Shown here: positions 10,773 through 22,714 of the stretch, piece after piece
Layout: every line of letters begins with the position of its first letter
Numbering within the stretch: position 1 is the stretch's first letter
Origin: Jannaschia pagri
GTDB taxonomy: Bacteria; Pseudomonadota; Alphaproteobacteria; Rhodobacterales; Rhodobacteraceae
DNA length: 64,000 nucleotides
Direction of reading: 5' to 3'
Assembly (NCBI RefSeq): GCF_019655435.1
Contig: NZ_BPFH01000005.1
Span: forward strand, 1-64,000
Translations under genes and position numbers: made by a program
The notes under the pieces: model-generated
Databases searched by the model: none
The model's input: only the letters and a program-made list of their open reading frames with translations
What the model was told of the DNA's origin: nothing

Positions 10773-11666
10773 GTGATCACACGCTTCGCGCCCTCGCCCA
10801 CTGGCCCGTTGCACTTAGGCCACGCGTGGTCGGCGTGGACGGCCTATGACCTGGCACACTCCCAAACAGGGCGTTTTCTGCTCAGAATCGAAGATATCGA
10901 CCGCGCCCGGTCAAAACCGGTCTGGGAGCGTGAGTTGCTGCAGGATCTGGAATGGCTTGGCCTTCGGTGGCACGGGGAGCCGGTGCGCCAATCCTCGCGG
11001 ATGGCGGATTACGGGGATGCCCTCGACAGGTTGTGGGATCGCGGCTTGCTCTATCCCTGCACCTGCACGCGCCGTGATATCGCCGCCGCTCTGTCCGCCC
11101 CGCAGGAAGGCGATACGCCCCACGGACCAGATGGTCCGGTCTATCCGGGCACCTGTCGCCCATCGGGGGGGCCGCCGTCGGGTCGGCGTCCCAGCGGTGT
11201 GCATCTGCGTCTCAACATGCGCGCGGCCGTCGACGTGCTCCGCCGTGCGGGCCTGGGGGATGGCCTGTCATTCGAAGACACAGGCCCAGTCGCACCGGGG
11301 AAAACGCGGACCTTTTGGCAGGCATTTGTCGAGCGAATTGGAGACATCGTGTTGGCCCGCAAGGATTTTGGCACTTCCTACCACCTGTCGGTCGTGCTGG
11401 ATGATGCCGCGCAAGGGGTGACGACGGTGGTGCGGGGCGCCGATCTCATCGAGGCGACGCCCATCCACGTGCTGTTGCAGCACCTGCTGGGTCTGCCCGA
11501 GCCCGCCTATCACCACCATGCGCTCGTCCGGGATGGGGCCGGGAAACGCCTTGCCAAACGGGACGACGCGCGCTCCATCGCCAGCTACCGCCAAGCGGGT
11601 TGGACGCCAGAGTCCCTTCGCGCCCACCTGAACAAAGATCTAACGGCCCCCGAAACGGCGCCTTGA
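10773..11666 (+). CDS. gluQRS: Glutamyl-Q tRNA(Asp) synthetase
   Basis: 297 residues with a GTG start. This is a truncated glutamyl-tRNA synthetase paralogue that attaches glutamate to queuosine at the wobble base of tRNA-Asp. The HIGH-type motif is in APSPTGPLHLGHAWSAW, then LRIEDIDRAR, a zinc-type CTCTRRD with a later YPGTC, and a KMSKS-like KRLAKRDDARS near the C-terminus. The anticodon-binding domain of GluRS is absent, as expected for the family at about 300 residues. It lies 13 bp after the methyltransferase gene. Confidence 0.92.
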   Translation: MITRFAPSPTGPLHLGHAWSAWTAYDLAHSQTGRFLLRIEDIDRARSKPVWERELLQDLEWLGLRWHGEPVRQSSRMADYGDALDRLWDRGLLYPCTCTRRDIAAALSAPQEGDTPHGPDGPVYPGTCRPSGGPPSGRRPSGVHLRLNMRAAVDVLRRAGLGDGLSFEDTGPVAPGKTRTFWQAFVERIGDIVLARKDFGTSYHLSVVLDDAAQGVTTVVRGADLIEATPIHVLLQHLLGLPEPAYHHHALVRDGAGKRLAKRDDARSIASYRQAGWTPESLRAHLNKDLTAPETAP

Positions 11667-11703
11667 CCCGCACCTAAGGTACCGGAAGCTGCGTGCGGGC
11701 AAG

Positions 11704-12879
11704 TTACCCCACCGGCCCGTCCAAAGGTTGGGCGAGTTCCACCGCGCGGGCAAAGAAACTGGCCCCGATGGGGGCAATCGCGTCATTAAAATCGTAAGAT
11801 TCATGGTGCAGAACGGGCCCTGGCCCGGCGCCTAGGAAGAGGTAGGCACCCGGTCGCGCGTTCAACATGTAGCTGAAGTCCTCTGCCCCCATTTCGCGCC
11901 CCGTGTTGGGCGTCACGGCCCCTGCCCCGACCACGTCTTCGGCAACCCGTGCGGCAAAAGCCGCCTTGTCGGCATTGTTCACCGTCGCCGGATATCCCCG
12001 CTCATACCGACAGGTGGCGGTGACGCCGTAACTGGCGGCTTGGCCTTGGGTGATTTCGGACAGGCGCCGCTCGACCATATCTTGCACCTTCGGGTCGAAG
12101 GTCCGAACGGTCCCGCCCACAAAAGCCGTCCCAGGAATGATGTTATCGGCGCTGCCCGCATGGATCTGCGTGATCGAAACGACAAGTTCGTCCATGGCAT
12201 AGTGGTTGCGCGACACAATGGTCTGGATCGCAGCGCCAATCCCCAGGGCGGCCGTGATCGGATCGCGTGTCTCATGGGGCATGGCGCCATGACCGCCTTG
12301 CCCGGTGATATCGATATGAAAGGTGTCCACCGCCGCCATGATCGGCCCCGGCGTCGTGTAGAACTGACCTTCGGCAAAGTTTGGCGCGTTGTGAATGCCG
12401 TAGACTTGCGAGATCTCGAACCGATCCATGATACCTTCTTGGACCATGACCTCTCCGCCGCCGCCGCCTTCTTCGGCGGGCTGAAAGATCAGCGCCACAC
12501 GGCCCGCGAAGTTGCGCGTCTCCGCCAGGTATTTCGCGGCACCCAGCAGCATCGTCGTATGGCCGTCGTGCCCGCAGGCATGCATTTGCCCTGCCGTCTC
12601 AGAAGCATAGGGAACCCCAGACGTCTCGTGGATCGGCAAGGCATCCATGTCCGCGCGCAGGCCGATGGTTGGCCCCGGCGCGCGGCCTTCGATAATCGCC
12701 ACCACGCCAGAGGTCGCGATCCCCTCGTGAATCTCCGTGATGCCAAACTCCCGCAGTCTCTCGACGACAAAGCCTGCGGTGCGCGGCAGATCGAACTGAA
12801 GCTCCGGGTTGCGGTGCAGCCAATGGCGCCATGCACGGAGTTCCGGCCCCAGTGCGGCGATGGAATTGATAACGGCCAT
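11704..12879 (-). CDS. M20-family amidohydrolase (hippurate hydrolase/aminoacylase type)
   Basis: 391 residues. Start placed at ATG 12879 (MAVINSIAAL) with AAAGGA upstream; the longer open frame would extend into the mazG leader. It shows the metal-binding RADMDALPI and HACGHDGHTTMLLGAAKYL, the catalytic glutamate in FQPAEEGGGG, and the dimerisation-domain histidine in GQGGHGAMPH. The family hydrolyses N-acyl amino acids, hippurate or indole-acetyl conjugates in the cytoplasm; the substrate here is unknown. It is divergent from mazG, with 58 bp between. Confidence 0.88.
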   Translation of the reverse strand: MAVINSIAALGPELRAWRHWLHRNPELQFDLPRTAGFVVERLREFGITEIHEGIATSGVVAIIEGRAPGPTIGLRADMDALPIHETSGVPYASETAGQMHACGHDGHTTMLLGAAKYLAETRNFAGRVALIFQPAEEGGGGGEVMVQEGIMDRFEISQVYGIHNAPNFAEGQFYTTPGPIMAAVDTFHIDITGQGGHGAMPHETRDPITAALGIGAAIQTIVSRNHYAMDELVVSITQIHAGSADNIIPGTAFVGGTVRTFDPKVQDMVERRLSEITQGQAASYGVTATCRYERGYPATVNNADKAAFAARVAEDVVGAGAVTPNTGREMGAEDFSYMLNARPGAYLFLGAGPGPVLHHESYDFNDAIAPIGASFFARAVELAQPLDGPVG

Positions 12880-12937
12880 GGCTTGTGTCCTTTCGCGCAG
12901 GTCTGGCACAGATGATGCCAAATCGGAGGCCCGCGCA

Positions 12938-13741
12938 ATGACTGACCCGTGTTTGACCCCCAACGGTGGGCTGCCACGCCTTCTGGCAATCATGGCGCGG
13001 CTGCGTGATCCGGACGCGGGCTGCCCCTGGGACATCGTGCAGGATTTCTCCACGATTGCGCCCTTCACCATCGAAGAGGCCTATGAGGTCGCGGACGCCA
13101 TCGAGCGTGAGGCTTGGGACGAGTTGGAAGGGGAATTGGGCGACCTGCTGTTGCAGGTGGTCTATCACGCGCAAATGGGGGCCGAAGCGGGACGTTTTGA
13201 CTTTCATTCGGTCGCGGAGCGGGTGGCGCAAAAGATGATCGACCGGCATCCCCACATCTGGGGTGACGGTGACCGCGACAAGTCTGCGGACCAGCAGATT
13301 GCCGATTGGGAAGCCGCTAAGGCGAAGGAGCGCAAAGGTCGGACGTTGGATGGCGTCGCGCTCGGCTTACCCGCCTTGCTGCGCGCGCTCAAACTGCAGA
13401 ACCGCGCGGCGCGCGTAGGGTTCGATTGGCCGGACACAGAACAGGTCCTCGACAAGATCCAAGAAGAGGCAGCGGAACTGGTCGAAGCGCGGGACCAGCT
13501 GACCCAGGCCCAGGTTGAGGAGGAAATGGGTGATCTGCTGTTCGTGATGGCCAATTTATCCAGGCACCTGGGCGTGGACCCAGAGGCGGCCCTACGCGGG
13601 GCCAACACAAAGTTCGTGCGTCGGTTCGAAGCCATCGAGGATGCCCTGTCGAAGACGGGCCGCACCCCAGCCGACTCGGACCTGACAGAGATGGACGCGC
13701 TTTGGACAGCCGCCAAACAAGCGGAAACGGCGGAGACCTGA
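12938..13741 (+). CDS. mazG: Nucleoside triphosphate pyrophosphohydrolase MazG
   Basis: 267 residues, start at ATG 12938 with GGAGG 9 nt upstream. It contains the two tandem MazG domains of the E. coli-type enzyme. The first has CPWDIVQDFSTIAPFTIEEAYEV and ELGDLLLQVVYHA; the second has IQEEAAELVEA and EEMGDLLFVMANL. The EExxE and ExxD metal-binding residues are present in both. The enzyme converts NTPs to NMPs and pyrophosphate and is linked to house-cleaning and (p)ppGpp control. This is not the MazF-associated antitoxin MazE, and no toxin is nearby. Confidence 0.93.
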   Translation: MTDPCLTPNGGLPRLLAIMARLRDPDAGCPWDIVQDFSTIAPFTIEEAYEVADAIEREAWDELEGELGDLLLQVVYHAQMGAEAGRFDFHSVAERVAQKMIDRHPHIWGDGDRDKSADQQIADWEAAKAKERKGRTLDGVALGLPALLRALKLQNRAARVGFDWPDTEQVLDKIQEEAAELVEARDQLTQAQVEEEMGDLLFVMANLSRHLGVDPEAALRGANTKFVRRFEAIEDALSKTGRTPADSDLTEMDALWTAAKQAETAET

Positions 13742-13821
13742 CCGGTGGCGCCCCCGTGTCCTGAGAGCGTCCCCCTTGGACCGACTGGACAAGATAGCAC
13801 CGCCCGTGTGACGCAGGGGCC

Positions 13822-14757
13822 ATGACACAAAAGATCATTATCGACACCGATCCCGGTCAGGACGACGCCGTCGCGATCCTATTGGCTTTGGCCTCGCCCG
13901 AGTTGGAGGTTTTGGGGATCACAGCGGTGGCGGGCAACGTTCCTCTGGAGTTGACCGCGCGCAACGCACGGATCGTGTGTGAGCTGGCCGGTCGGACGGA
14001 CATCCCGGTCTATGCGGGGTGTGACCGCCCCATCGCCCGCACCTTGGTCACGGCGGAACATGTTCACGGCAAGACCGGGCTCGACGGCCCGCCGCTGGCC
14101 GACCCGCAGATGCCCCTGCAACCGGAGCACGGGGTGACGTTTCTCATCGAAACGCTGCGCGCCGAAGATCCGGGAACGGTCACGCTCTGTCCCCTTGGAC
14201 CGCTTACAAACATCGCGACCGCCTTTCGCCAGGCACCGGATATCGTCGACCGGGTGCAGCGCATCGTCTTGATGGGCGGGGCCTATTTCCAGGTGGGCAA
14301 CATCACGCCAGCGGCCGAATTCAACATCTACGTCGATCCCGAAGCCGCGAAGGAGGTCTTCGCGGCAGGCGTGCCATTGACGGTGCTGCCCCTCGACGTG
14401 ACCCACAAGGCCTTGACCACGGCGCCCCGCGTGCAGGCTTTTCGCGACCTGGGCACGCGTGTGGGTGAGATGGTGTCGGCCTGGACAGACTTCTTTGAGC
14501 GCTTCGACAAGGAGAAATACGGCAGCGCGGGCGCACCGCTCCATGATCCCTGCGTCATCGCTTGGTTGCTGCGCCCGGATCTGTTCACCGGGCGAGAGGT
14601 GAACGTGGAAATCGAGGTGGACAGCCCGCTCACCCGGGGCATGACCGTCGCCGACTGGTGGCGTGTGACCGACCGGGCGCCCAACGCCCTTTTCATCGGG
14701 GATCTGGATGCCGATGGCTTTTTCGGTCTGCTGACCGAACGCCTCGCCCGGCTGTAG
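13822..14757 (+). CDS. Inosine-uridine preferring nucleoside hydrolase
   Basis: 311 residues. The N-terminal IIIDTDPGQDDAVAI is the calcium-binding aspartate cluster of nucleoside N-ribohydrolases. NITPAAEFNIYVDPEAA supplies ribose-binding residues, and HDPCVIAWLLRPDLF contains the second calcium-site aspartate. The enzyme splits ribonucleosides into base and ribose for salvage. Whether it prefers purine or pyrimidine nucleosides cannot be read from the sequence. It lies 80 bp after mazG on the same strand. Confidence 0.92.
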   Translation: MTQKIIIDTDPGQDDAVAILLALASPELEVLGITAVAGNVPLELTARNARIVCELAGRTDIPVYAGCDRPIARTLVTAEHVHGKTGLDGPPLADPQMPLQPEHGVTFLIETLRAEDPGTVTLCPLGPLTNIATAFRQAPDIVDRVQRIVLMGGAYFQVGNITPAAEFNIYVDPEAAKEVFAAGVPLTVLPLDVTHKALTTAPRVQAFRDLGTRVGEMVSAWTDFFERFDKEKYGSAGAPLHDPCVIAWLLRPDLFTGREVNVEIEVDSPLTRGMTVADWWRVTDRAPNALFIGDLDADGFFGLLTERLARL

Positions 14758-14917
14758 AGGCGACGGCTACACCCAGCGTCATAGACCGGCGGTCGCCCAG
14801 CTTTGAGAACGTATCGCCCGTCATAACGGCAGACGTGGGGGGTGTGGCGCGCCGGGCGGCACCCTACATTCCACCTTGCCGAAGGGCTTATCTGGCCCGC
14901 CCACAACAGAGATCCCC

Positions 14918-16306
14918 ATGTTTACCTTTGACAACAGCTATGCGCGCTTGCCGGAGCGGTTTTACACGCGGATGGCGCCAACGCCTGTATCCGCGCCGAC
15001 CTGGGTCGCCGTGAACGAGGGCTTGGCGCGAGATCTCGGGCTCGACCCTAAGGCCATCGAAAGCAACATCGACGTCTTTGCGGGCAACAAAACGCCGGAC
15101 GGGGCAGCCCCCTTGGCGCAACTCTATGCCGGTCACCAGTTTGGTGGCTGGTCGCCCCAGTTGGGGGACGGTCGGGCGATCCTGTTGGGCGAACACTGCC
15201 ATGGGGACGCACGCTGGGACGTGCAGTTGAAGGGCTCCGGGCCGACGCCCTACAGCCGTATGGGCGACGGTCGCTCTGCGCTTGGCCCCGTGATCCGGGA
15301 ATACATCATGTCCGAGGCGATGCACGCCCTCGGGGTGCCCACGACCCGCGCCTTGGCCGCCGTGCGAACGGGTGACACCGTCCTACGCCAAGAGGGTCCG
15401 CTGCCCGGTGGGATCCTGACCCGGATCGCGGCCAGCCATCTCCGAGTTGGGACATTTCAAGTCTATGCCGCCCGCGATGACACAGAGGGGCTCCGCACGC
15501 TTCTGGACTATGCGATTGCCCGCCATGCGCCCCAGGCGGACGGGCCCATGGACTTGCTCCGCCACGTCATGGAACGCCAGGCGGAGTTGATCGCCCGTTG
15601 GATGGGCTTGGGGTTCATCCACGGCGTTATGAACACGGACAACATGACAATTTCGGGCGAGACCATCGATTACGGCCCCTGCGCCTTCATGGAAGCCTAT
15701 CACCCAGAAACGGTCTTTAGCTCCATCGATCAATTCGGGCGCTATGCCTGGAAGAACCAACCGGACATTGCCCTGTGGAACCTGGCGCAGCTTGCGACCG
15801 CGCTCTTGCCGCTCATTGGCGACCGCACCTCCGCCGTGGACGAGGCGACCGAAGTGCTTGAAGGGTTCCGCGATCTTTATGATAGGGCGTGGCGCGCTGT
15901 CATGGCCGCGAAGATCGGCCTCAATGACATGAACCTCGCCATGGAACTGCTTGATATCATGTCAGAAGGACAAGCGGACTTCACCAATACTTTCCGCGCG
16001 TTGACCCTGGCACCAGAAACGGCCCGCGATGAGGTCACCACCCCCGCGCGCTTCGACGATTGGTGCCGCAGATGGCAATCCGCTGGTCCAGACCATGCCG
16101 CCATGCGCGCCGCCAACCCAGCCGTGATTCCCCGCAACCACCGCGTCGAAGAGGCGATTGCAGCGGCCTATGCGGGCGATCTGGCGTCGTTCCATGCGTT
16201 GAATGACGTGCTTGCAACGCCGTGGGAGGAAACGGAGGCCAACCGCCCTTATCGCAAGCCCGCGCAGCCCGACGAAGCCGTCACCCGGACATTCTGCGGC
16301 ACATGA
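14918..16306 (+). CDS. selO: SelO (YdiU) protein adenylyltransferase
   Basis: 462 residues from ATG 14918 ([12 protein letters not shown]); the open frame starts 14 codons earlier. SelO is a pseudokinase that binds ATP upside down and AMPylates proteins. Motifs: [38 protein letters not shown] (nucleotide binding) and [12 protein letters not shown] (the catalytic-loop region with its Asn/Asp metal ligands). The C-terminus TRTFCGT has a Cys at the position that is selenocysteine in the animal protein. Family members are tied to redox stress. Confidence 0.93.
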   Translation: MFTFDNSYARLPERFYTRMAPTPVSAPTWVAVNEGLARDLGLDPKAIESNIDVFAGNKTPDGAAPLAQLYAGHQFGGWSPQLGDGRAILLGEHCHGDARWDVQLKGSGPTPYSRMGDGRSALGPVIREYIMSEAMHALGVPTTRALAAVRTGDTVLRQEGPLPGGILTRIAASHLRVGTFQVYAARDDTEGLRTLLDYAIARHAPQADGPMDLLRHVMERQAELIARWMGLGFIHGVMNTDNMTISGETIDYGPCAFMEAYHPETVFSSIDQFGRYAWKNQPDIALWNLAQLATALLPLIGDRTSAVDEATEVLEGFRDLYDRAWRAVMAAKIGLNDMNLAMELLDIMSEGQADFTNTFRALTLAPETARDEVTTPARFDDWCRRWQSAGPDHAAMRAANPAVIPRNHRVEEAIAAAYAGDLASFHALNDVLATPWEETEANRPYRKPAQPDEAVTRTFCGT

Positions 16307-16341
16307 TGGACCTTGGCGCGCCAGGCGGCTAGACCGCCCCC

Positions 16342-16749
16342 ATGACCGCGACCATTCTCGACCGCTGCGAGGCCAAGGGCCTCCGCCTGACGGCCCCTCG
16401 GCGTCTGATCGCGGAGGTGTTGCAGGCTGCGTCGGACCATCCCGATGTCGAGACAATCCACGCCCGCGCCGCGGCGAAGGACGCATCGATTTCCTTGGCG
16501 ACGGTTTACCGGACGATGAACCTGTTCGAGGATGCGGGGATCGTCGAACGCAGGGAGTTCGGTGATGGACGGGCCCGCTGGGAAGATGCCGAGCGTGATC
16601 ACCACGACCATCTTATTGATGTGCAAACGGGTGAAGTGATCGAGTTTGTCGACCCGGAGATTGAGGCCCTGCAGGAACGGATCGCGGCCCGGTTAGGGTA
16701 TGAACTCAAAGGCCACCGGCTAGAGCTCTTTGCGATTAAGCGAAAATAG
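16342..16749 (+). CDS. Fur-family metal-responsive regulator (Fur/Mur type)
   Basis: 135 residues. The winged-helix part has RLTAPRRLIAEVLQAASDHP and SLATVYRTMNLFEDAGI. The metal site includes HPDVETIH and the histidine-rich DHHDHLIDVQTGEVIEF. No CxxC structural zinc motif is present. In Rhodobacterales this form usually acts as Fur or as the manganese-responsive Mur; which of the two cannot be told from the protein. It is 36 bp downstream of selO, so the two may share a transcript. Confidence 0.9.
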   Translation: MTATILDRCEAKGLRLTAPRRLIAEVLQAASDHPDVETIHARAAAKDASISLATVYRTMNLFEDAGIVERREFGDGRARWEDAERDHHDHLIDVQTGEVIEFVDPEIEALQERIAARLGYELKGHRLELFAIKRK

Positions 16750-16858
16750 CGAGCCAAATTTACGACGGATTGTCAGTATCTTGCGCGCGGTGCAGTAGTC
16801 TTTTCTTAACGACTTCGGGGCATGGTCCTAGGCGTCTGCTCTGGATGCGAGGCTTGCC

Positions 16859-17221
16859 ATGCAAGAACGACCGCCGCGATATGCGTCGACCATGCAGATC
16901 ACTGTCTGCCATGACGGGCGGGAGGTGATGGCAAAAATCCTGGACGTATCCGAACGCGGCATGAAACTGTTCATTAAGAATGGGTTGCCCGTGGGGTGGA
17001 TCGTTGGCTTGCGCACGCCGGACTTTATCGCCGCTGCCGAAGTCCGTTGGAGCCGCCACAGCCATACCGGCTTAGCGCTGACCGAACCGTTGTCGCCGGA
17101 TCAACTCTTGCAATTGCTTGGAGGCCCGTCGCGCGACACCGGAGTGACGCCGCGCCCGCCGCGGACGGAGCCAACAGAGACGACGGGGCCGGTAAACAGC
17201 CTTGCGCAGCGGGGGTTTTGA
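16859..17221 (+). CDS. PilZ-domain protein
   Basis: 120 residues. It has the c-di-GMP-binding pattern of PilZ domains: a basic RPPRYAS stretch at the N-terminus and DVSERGMKL about 30 residues later (D/NxSxxG), then a beta-barrel-like sequence. The last 30 residues are Pro/Thr-rich and probably disordered. The N-terminal motif is ERPPRYAS rather than the strict RxxxR, so c-di-GMP binding is likely but not certain. No cyclase or motility gene is adjacent. Confidence 0.7.
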   Translation: MQERPPRYASTMQITVCHDGREVMAKILDVSERGMKLFIKNGLPVGWIVGLRTPDFIAAAEVRWSRHSHTGLALTEPLSPDQLLQLLGGPSRDTGVTPRPPRTEPTETTGPVNSLAQRGF

Positions 17222-17781
17222 CCTGACGAGGCGGTGCCGTCCGATCTTAACCTTAGACTGGCACAGGCGGCGTTATGGGTTTGCTCTCGAGGCCGCTAGG
17301 GCAGTGAACCTGGCTGACGACCGGGACGAACATCATGTTCTTCCGCTTGTTTGCATTCCTCGGCGCGTTTGCTTTTCCTCGACAAACGACCGGCTCAGTT
17401 CATTCCCCTAAGACACAAGATCGATCTCGCGTTCCTTGGTCCGCATGAATCCTGACAGTTGGCCGTTCTCTAAGTCGGTGCCTGCCGAGTAAGAGTTGCC
17501 TATGTTATCGTGACAGTACGGCGATTGAACGAGGCCCATCCACATGGCTGAGTAAGGTCGACGATCGACGCAAAAACGCTAGCTCGCCAACGGGCAACAC
17601 CAAAGCAAGGGACCACAACACCTCTGGCATGACCACCGGAAAGCCGCTTGCCACCCTTCGTCCAAACGCACCACGTCAGAGCGATTACCCGCGCAGTCCC
17701 ATACGTCCCTTGCCGAGCAGCGGCAGATCCAGCTAGGCGTCGCAGGGTGATCAACAGATCACCGCTTACTCCGAGCTTCCT
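17222..17781. other. Intergenic region of about 560 bp, no gene recognised
   Basis: Between the PilZ gene and an EamA transporter. Several short open frames occur on both strands, the longest 84 codons on the minus strand, but none has recognisable sequence or a good ribosome site. Base composition looks lower in GC than the flanking genes. It could be a decayed gene or regulatory DNA; I see no tRNA or repeat. Confidence 0.4.
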
Positions 17782-19987
<2,206 letters not shown>

Positions 19988-20038
19988 AGACAGAATGGCG
20001 GTCCAGTTGGTTATGGGGCCGCCATCACGACGCCGCGT

Positions 20039-21316
20039 ATGGGCACTCTCACTCCTTTGACGACTGCCGAGACGGCGGCACGGTTGCGCGCCCTGGGCCT
20101 GGTCGAAGATGCGCAATCCTCGGGTCGCGTCTTGAAGCACGCGATGATCGCGGGCGGCCTGGGTCTCATGCTGCTGTTCGGCGCTCCGGTCTGGATCGCC
20201 GCGTTTTCCCCGGTCTATGCCCTCTGGGACTATGGCTGGGTGTGGCACCTGCGCCAGGTCAGGGCACGGGGCCAGATCAGCATGGCGCGGTACCGCCTGT
20301 TGATCCTACATCATGCGTCCAATGTTGCAGGCTTTGGGGTGCTGCCCCTGACGATCAGCATGATGGATTGGGCGATGGCCATGGTCGCTGCCGTCACACT
20401 GGTGGTGGCGCAGGCGTTCCACAACCTTGCCTACGAAGTCAGGTCGCGGGATCAATTCATCGCAAGCTATGCCGTCATGGCTATCATGGCGCAAATGCTC
20501 GCGGCGGAGGTCGCGCCCGACGCGACGCCCCTGTTGGAGCAGCTTTTCATCCACTTGGTGTTCGCGGCCGTCAGCGGTTTCGGAGCGATTGCTGGCCTTC
20601 AGGCCAATAGAACACAGCGATCTCTGGAAGAGACGAGCGCCATGCTGGCCATGTCCCGTCGAGGGGATGCGGTCAACCAGCTCTCCAGTGGAATTGCACA
20701 TGATTTCAACAACCTGCTGACGGTTCTTCGGGGAAACATCGACCTTATCGATGAGGTTCCCGACGCCGAGCGGGTGCGATTGATCGCTGAAATCAAGACG
20801 GCCACCAACCGAGGGGCCCATCTGGTGGCGCATCTCATGAGCGGCGCGCGACGCGGGCCGCCTGAGACCACGTCCATCGACCTGGCAGCCAGTTTGACGT
20901 CCTTCGCCGATTTCGCCCGTCGCGTTCTGCCCGCGAATATCGCTCTGACCGTCGACAGCGCGTCCGACATCACATTGCGCACACAAGTCGCGCAGCTTGA
21001 GGCGGCTCTGCTGAACCTGATCGTGAATGCGCGGGATGCCATGCCCCAAGGCGGCGCCATTTCCATCAGCGCGCGGAGTGTGCCGCGTCGCCAGATCGAA
21101 GGCGTCTTAATCCAGGTAAGCGACACCGGTCCCGGCATGCCGCCAGAGATCCTGGACCGGGCGCTGGAGGCCTATGTGACGACCAAAGCCGACGGCAAGG
21201 GGACCGGCCTGGGCCTGCCCATGGTGCGCATATTCGCAGACACCCACGGCGGTGAGGTGACGCTCAACAGCGCCCTGGGCCAAGGGGTTCAGGTCGATCT
21301 CTGGCTACCTCTCTGA
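20039..21316 (+). CDS. Membrane-bound sensor histidine kinase (orphan)
   Basis: 425 residues. The first about 190 residues contain roughly six hydrophobic helices without an obvious extracellular domain. The kinase core follows: H-box SSGIAHDFNNLLTVLRGNI, N-box LLNLIVNARDAMPQGG, G1 DTGPGMPPEIL and G2 GKGTGLGLPMV. The FNN after the His-Asp pair is typical of NtrB/hybrid-type kinases. There is no receiver domain and no adjacent response regulator, so its partner is elsewhere. The signal is unknown. No strong ribosome site precedes ATG 20039. Confidence 0.85.
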   Translation: MGTLTPLTTAETAARLRALGLVEDAQSSGRVLKHAMIAGGLGLMLLFGAPVWIAAFSPVYALWDYGWVWHLRQVRARGQISMARYRLLILHHASNVAGFGVLPLTISMMDWAMAMVAAVTLVVAQAFHNLAYEVRSRDQFIASYAVMAIMAQMLAAEVAPDATPLLEQLFIHLVFAAVSGFGAIAGLQANRTQRSLEETSAMLAMSRRGDAVNQLSSGIAHDFNNLLTVLRGNIDLIDEVPDAERVRLIAEIKTATNRGAHLVAHLMSGARRGPPETTSIDLAASLTSFADFARRVLPANIALTVDSASDITLRTQVAQLEAALLNLIVNARDAMPQGGAISISARSVPRRQIEGVLIQVSDTGPGMPPEILDRALEAYVTTKADGKGTGLGLPMVRIFADTHGGEVTLNSALGQGVQVDLWLPL

Positions 21317-21358
21317 CGGCCCTTTTCCTTCGCTGCCCATGGGCCTAGCCTGCGCCCG

Positions 21359-22264
21359 ATGGCCGTTTCCCCACCCTTTGACCGTCCAGCGCTTGGCATG
21401 GTGCTGATGCTGGGATTTTGCCTTCTGGCCCCCCTGAGCGATGGCATGGCCAAGCTGTTGGCTGAGGACTTTCCGGTGCTGCAACTGGTTTGGGTGCGCT
21501 TTGCGGTGCAGACCGTCGTGCTGATCCCCTTGGCGCTGATCACCCGGCGAAGCTTTGCCATGAGCCGTCTAGGATGGCAGCTGACGGCCTTGCGGACAGC
21601 GTTGCAGGTGGCGGGTATCTGGCTGATGACGACGGCCCTCACCCACCTGCCCTTGGCCGATGCGATCGCCATTGCGTTCGTCATGCCGTTCCTCCTTTTG
21701 CTGCTGGGCCATGTTGTCCTCGGGGAGGCGGTCGGACCGAGACGACTGATTGCCTGCGGGATCGGGTTTCTTGGCACGCTGCTGGTCATGCAGCCCTCGT
21801 TCGCTACCGTCGGCTGGGCCGTGTTGTACCCGCTTGGGGTCGCCGTGGTCTTTGCGGTTTTCATTCTGGTGACGCGGCGTGTCGCGCGGGAAGCAGATCC
21901 AATCGCGATGCAGGGCACGTCGGGGCTGATGGCTGTCGTGGCCCTCTCGCTGGTCTATGGGGTGTTTCCCGACGCTGGGCCCTTGCGGTTGGAGCCGCCG
22001 CGGGACGCAGGTCTCTTGCTGTTGGCCATGGGTCTGTTGGGGACCGGAGGGCACCTTTTGATGACGTGGTCCCTACGCTTTGCGCCAGCCGCGACACTGG
22101 CACCGATGCAATACCTCGAAATCCCTGTGGCGGCTCTGATTGGCCTGGCCATGTTTGGTGATTGGCCAAACGGACTGGCGCAGGTCGGGATCGCCGTGAC
22201 CATCGCGACCGGTCTCTATATTCTTTGGCGAGAGCGTCAGCAGATCGAAGGAACAACCCCATGA
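21359..22264 (+). CDS. EamA/DMT-family transporter
   Basis: 301 residues, ten predicted membrane helices in two EamA repeats. LAPLSDGMAKLLAEDFPVLQLVWVRF near the N-terminus and the FMPFLLLLLGHVVLGE stretch in the fourth helix region are typical of the roseobacter DMT group. Substrate unknown. Its stop codon overlaps the start of the cupin gene (ATGA), suggesting translational coupling. Confidence 0.85.
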   Translation: MAVSPPFDRPALGMVLMLGFCLLAPLSDGMAKLLAEDFPVLQLVWVRFAVQTVVLIPLALITRRSFAMSRLGWQLTALRTALQVAGIWLMTTALTHLPLADAIAIAFVMPFLLLLLGHVVLGEAVGPRRLIACGIGFLGTLLVMQPSFATVGWAVLYPLGVAVVFAVFILVTRRVAREADPIAMQGTSGLMAVVALSLVYGVFPDAGPLRLEPPRDAGLLLLAMGLLGTGGHLLMTWSLRFAPAATLAPMQYLEIPVAALIGLAMFGDWPNGLAQVGIAVTIATGLYILWRERQQIEGTTP

Positions 22265-22695
22265 CCGACCCGAGATCCGCGGAAGATGTCATCGCAGCCT
22301 TGGACTTGACCCCTCACCCAGAGGGCGGCTGGTACCGCCAAACCTGGGTGGCGGAGGCGCCTGACGGAGAGCGGCCGGCTGGGACAGCCATCTACTTCCT
22401 TCTGGCTGAGGGACAGGCGAGCCATTGGCACCGCGTTGACGCCGCAGAGATCTGGCTGTGGCACGCAGGCGCCCCGCTTGTCCTGTCTCGCGCGGCAAGC
22501 GCCGAAGGACCGGCTACTGACGTGATCTTAGGGCGCGATCTGGTCTATCAGGCGGTCGTCGATCCCTTCCACTGGCAAGCCGCACGCACCACGGGGCCCT
22601 GGTCCTTGGTTAGTTGTACGGTCTCGCCAGGCTTTGGCTTTGATGGCTTCGACTTGGCGCCTCCGGGCTTCGACATTCCGCGAGAGGTTGGGTGA
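22261..22695 (+). CDS. Cupin-like protein, DUF985 family
   Basis: 144 residues, start at ATG 22261 overlapping the upstream transporter gene by 4 nt. The N-terminus has VIAALDLTPHPEGGWYRQTW, the DUF985 signature. SHWHRVDAAEIWLWHAGAPL gives the cupin metal-site histidines, and GPWSLVSCTVSPGFGFDGFDLA closes the barrel. The fold belongs to the RmlC-like cupins; members have no established reaction. Coupling to the transporter is the only functional hint. Confidence 0.82.
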   Translation: MTDPRSAEDVIAALDLTPHPEGGWYRQTWVAEAPDGERPAGTAIYFLLAEGQASHWHRVDAAEIWLWHAGAPLVLSRAASAEGPATDVILGRDLVYQAVVDPFHWQAARTTGPWSLVSCTVSPGFGFDGFDLAPPGFDIPREVG

Positions 22696-22714
22696 CGGCC
22701 AGACCTGTCGCGTC

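Noticed and set aside
12938-13741. mazG as part of a mazEF toxin-antitoxin system
   Set aside because: The protein is the double-domain pyrophosphohydrolase MazG; no MazF-type toxin lies beside it.
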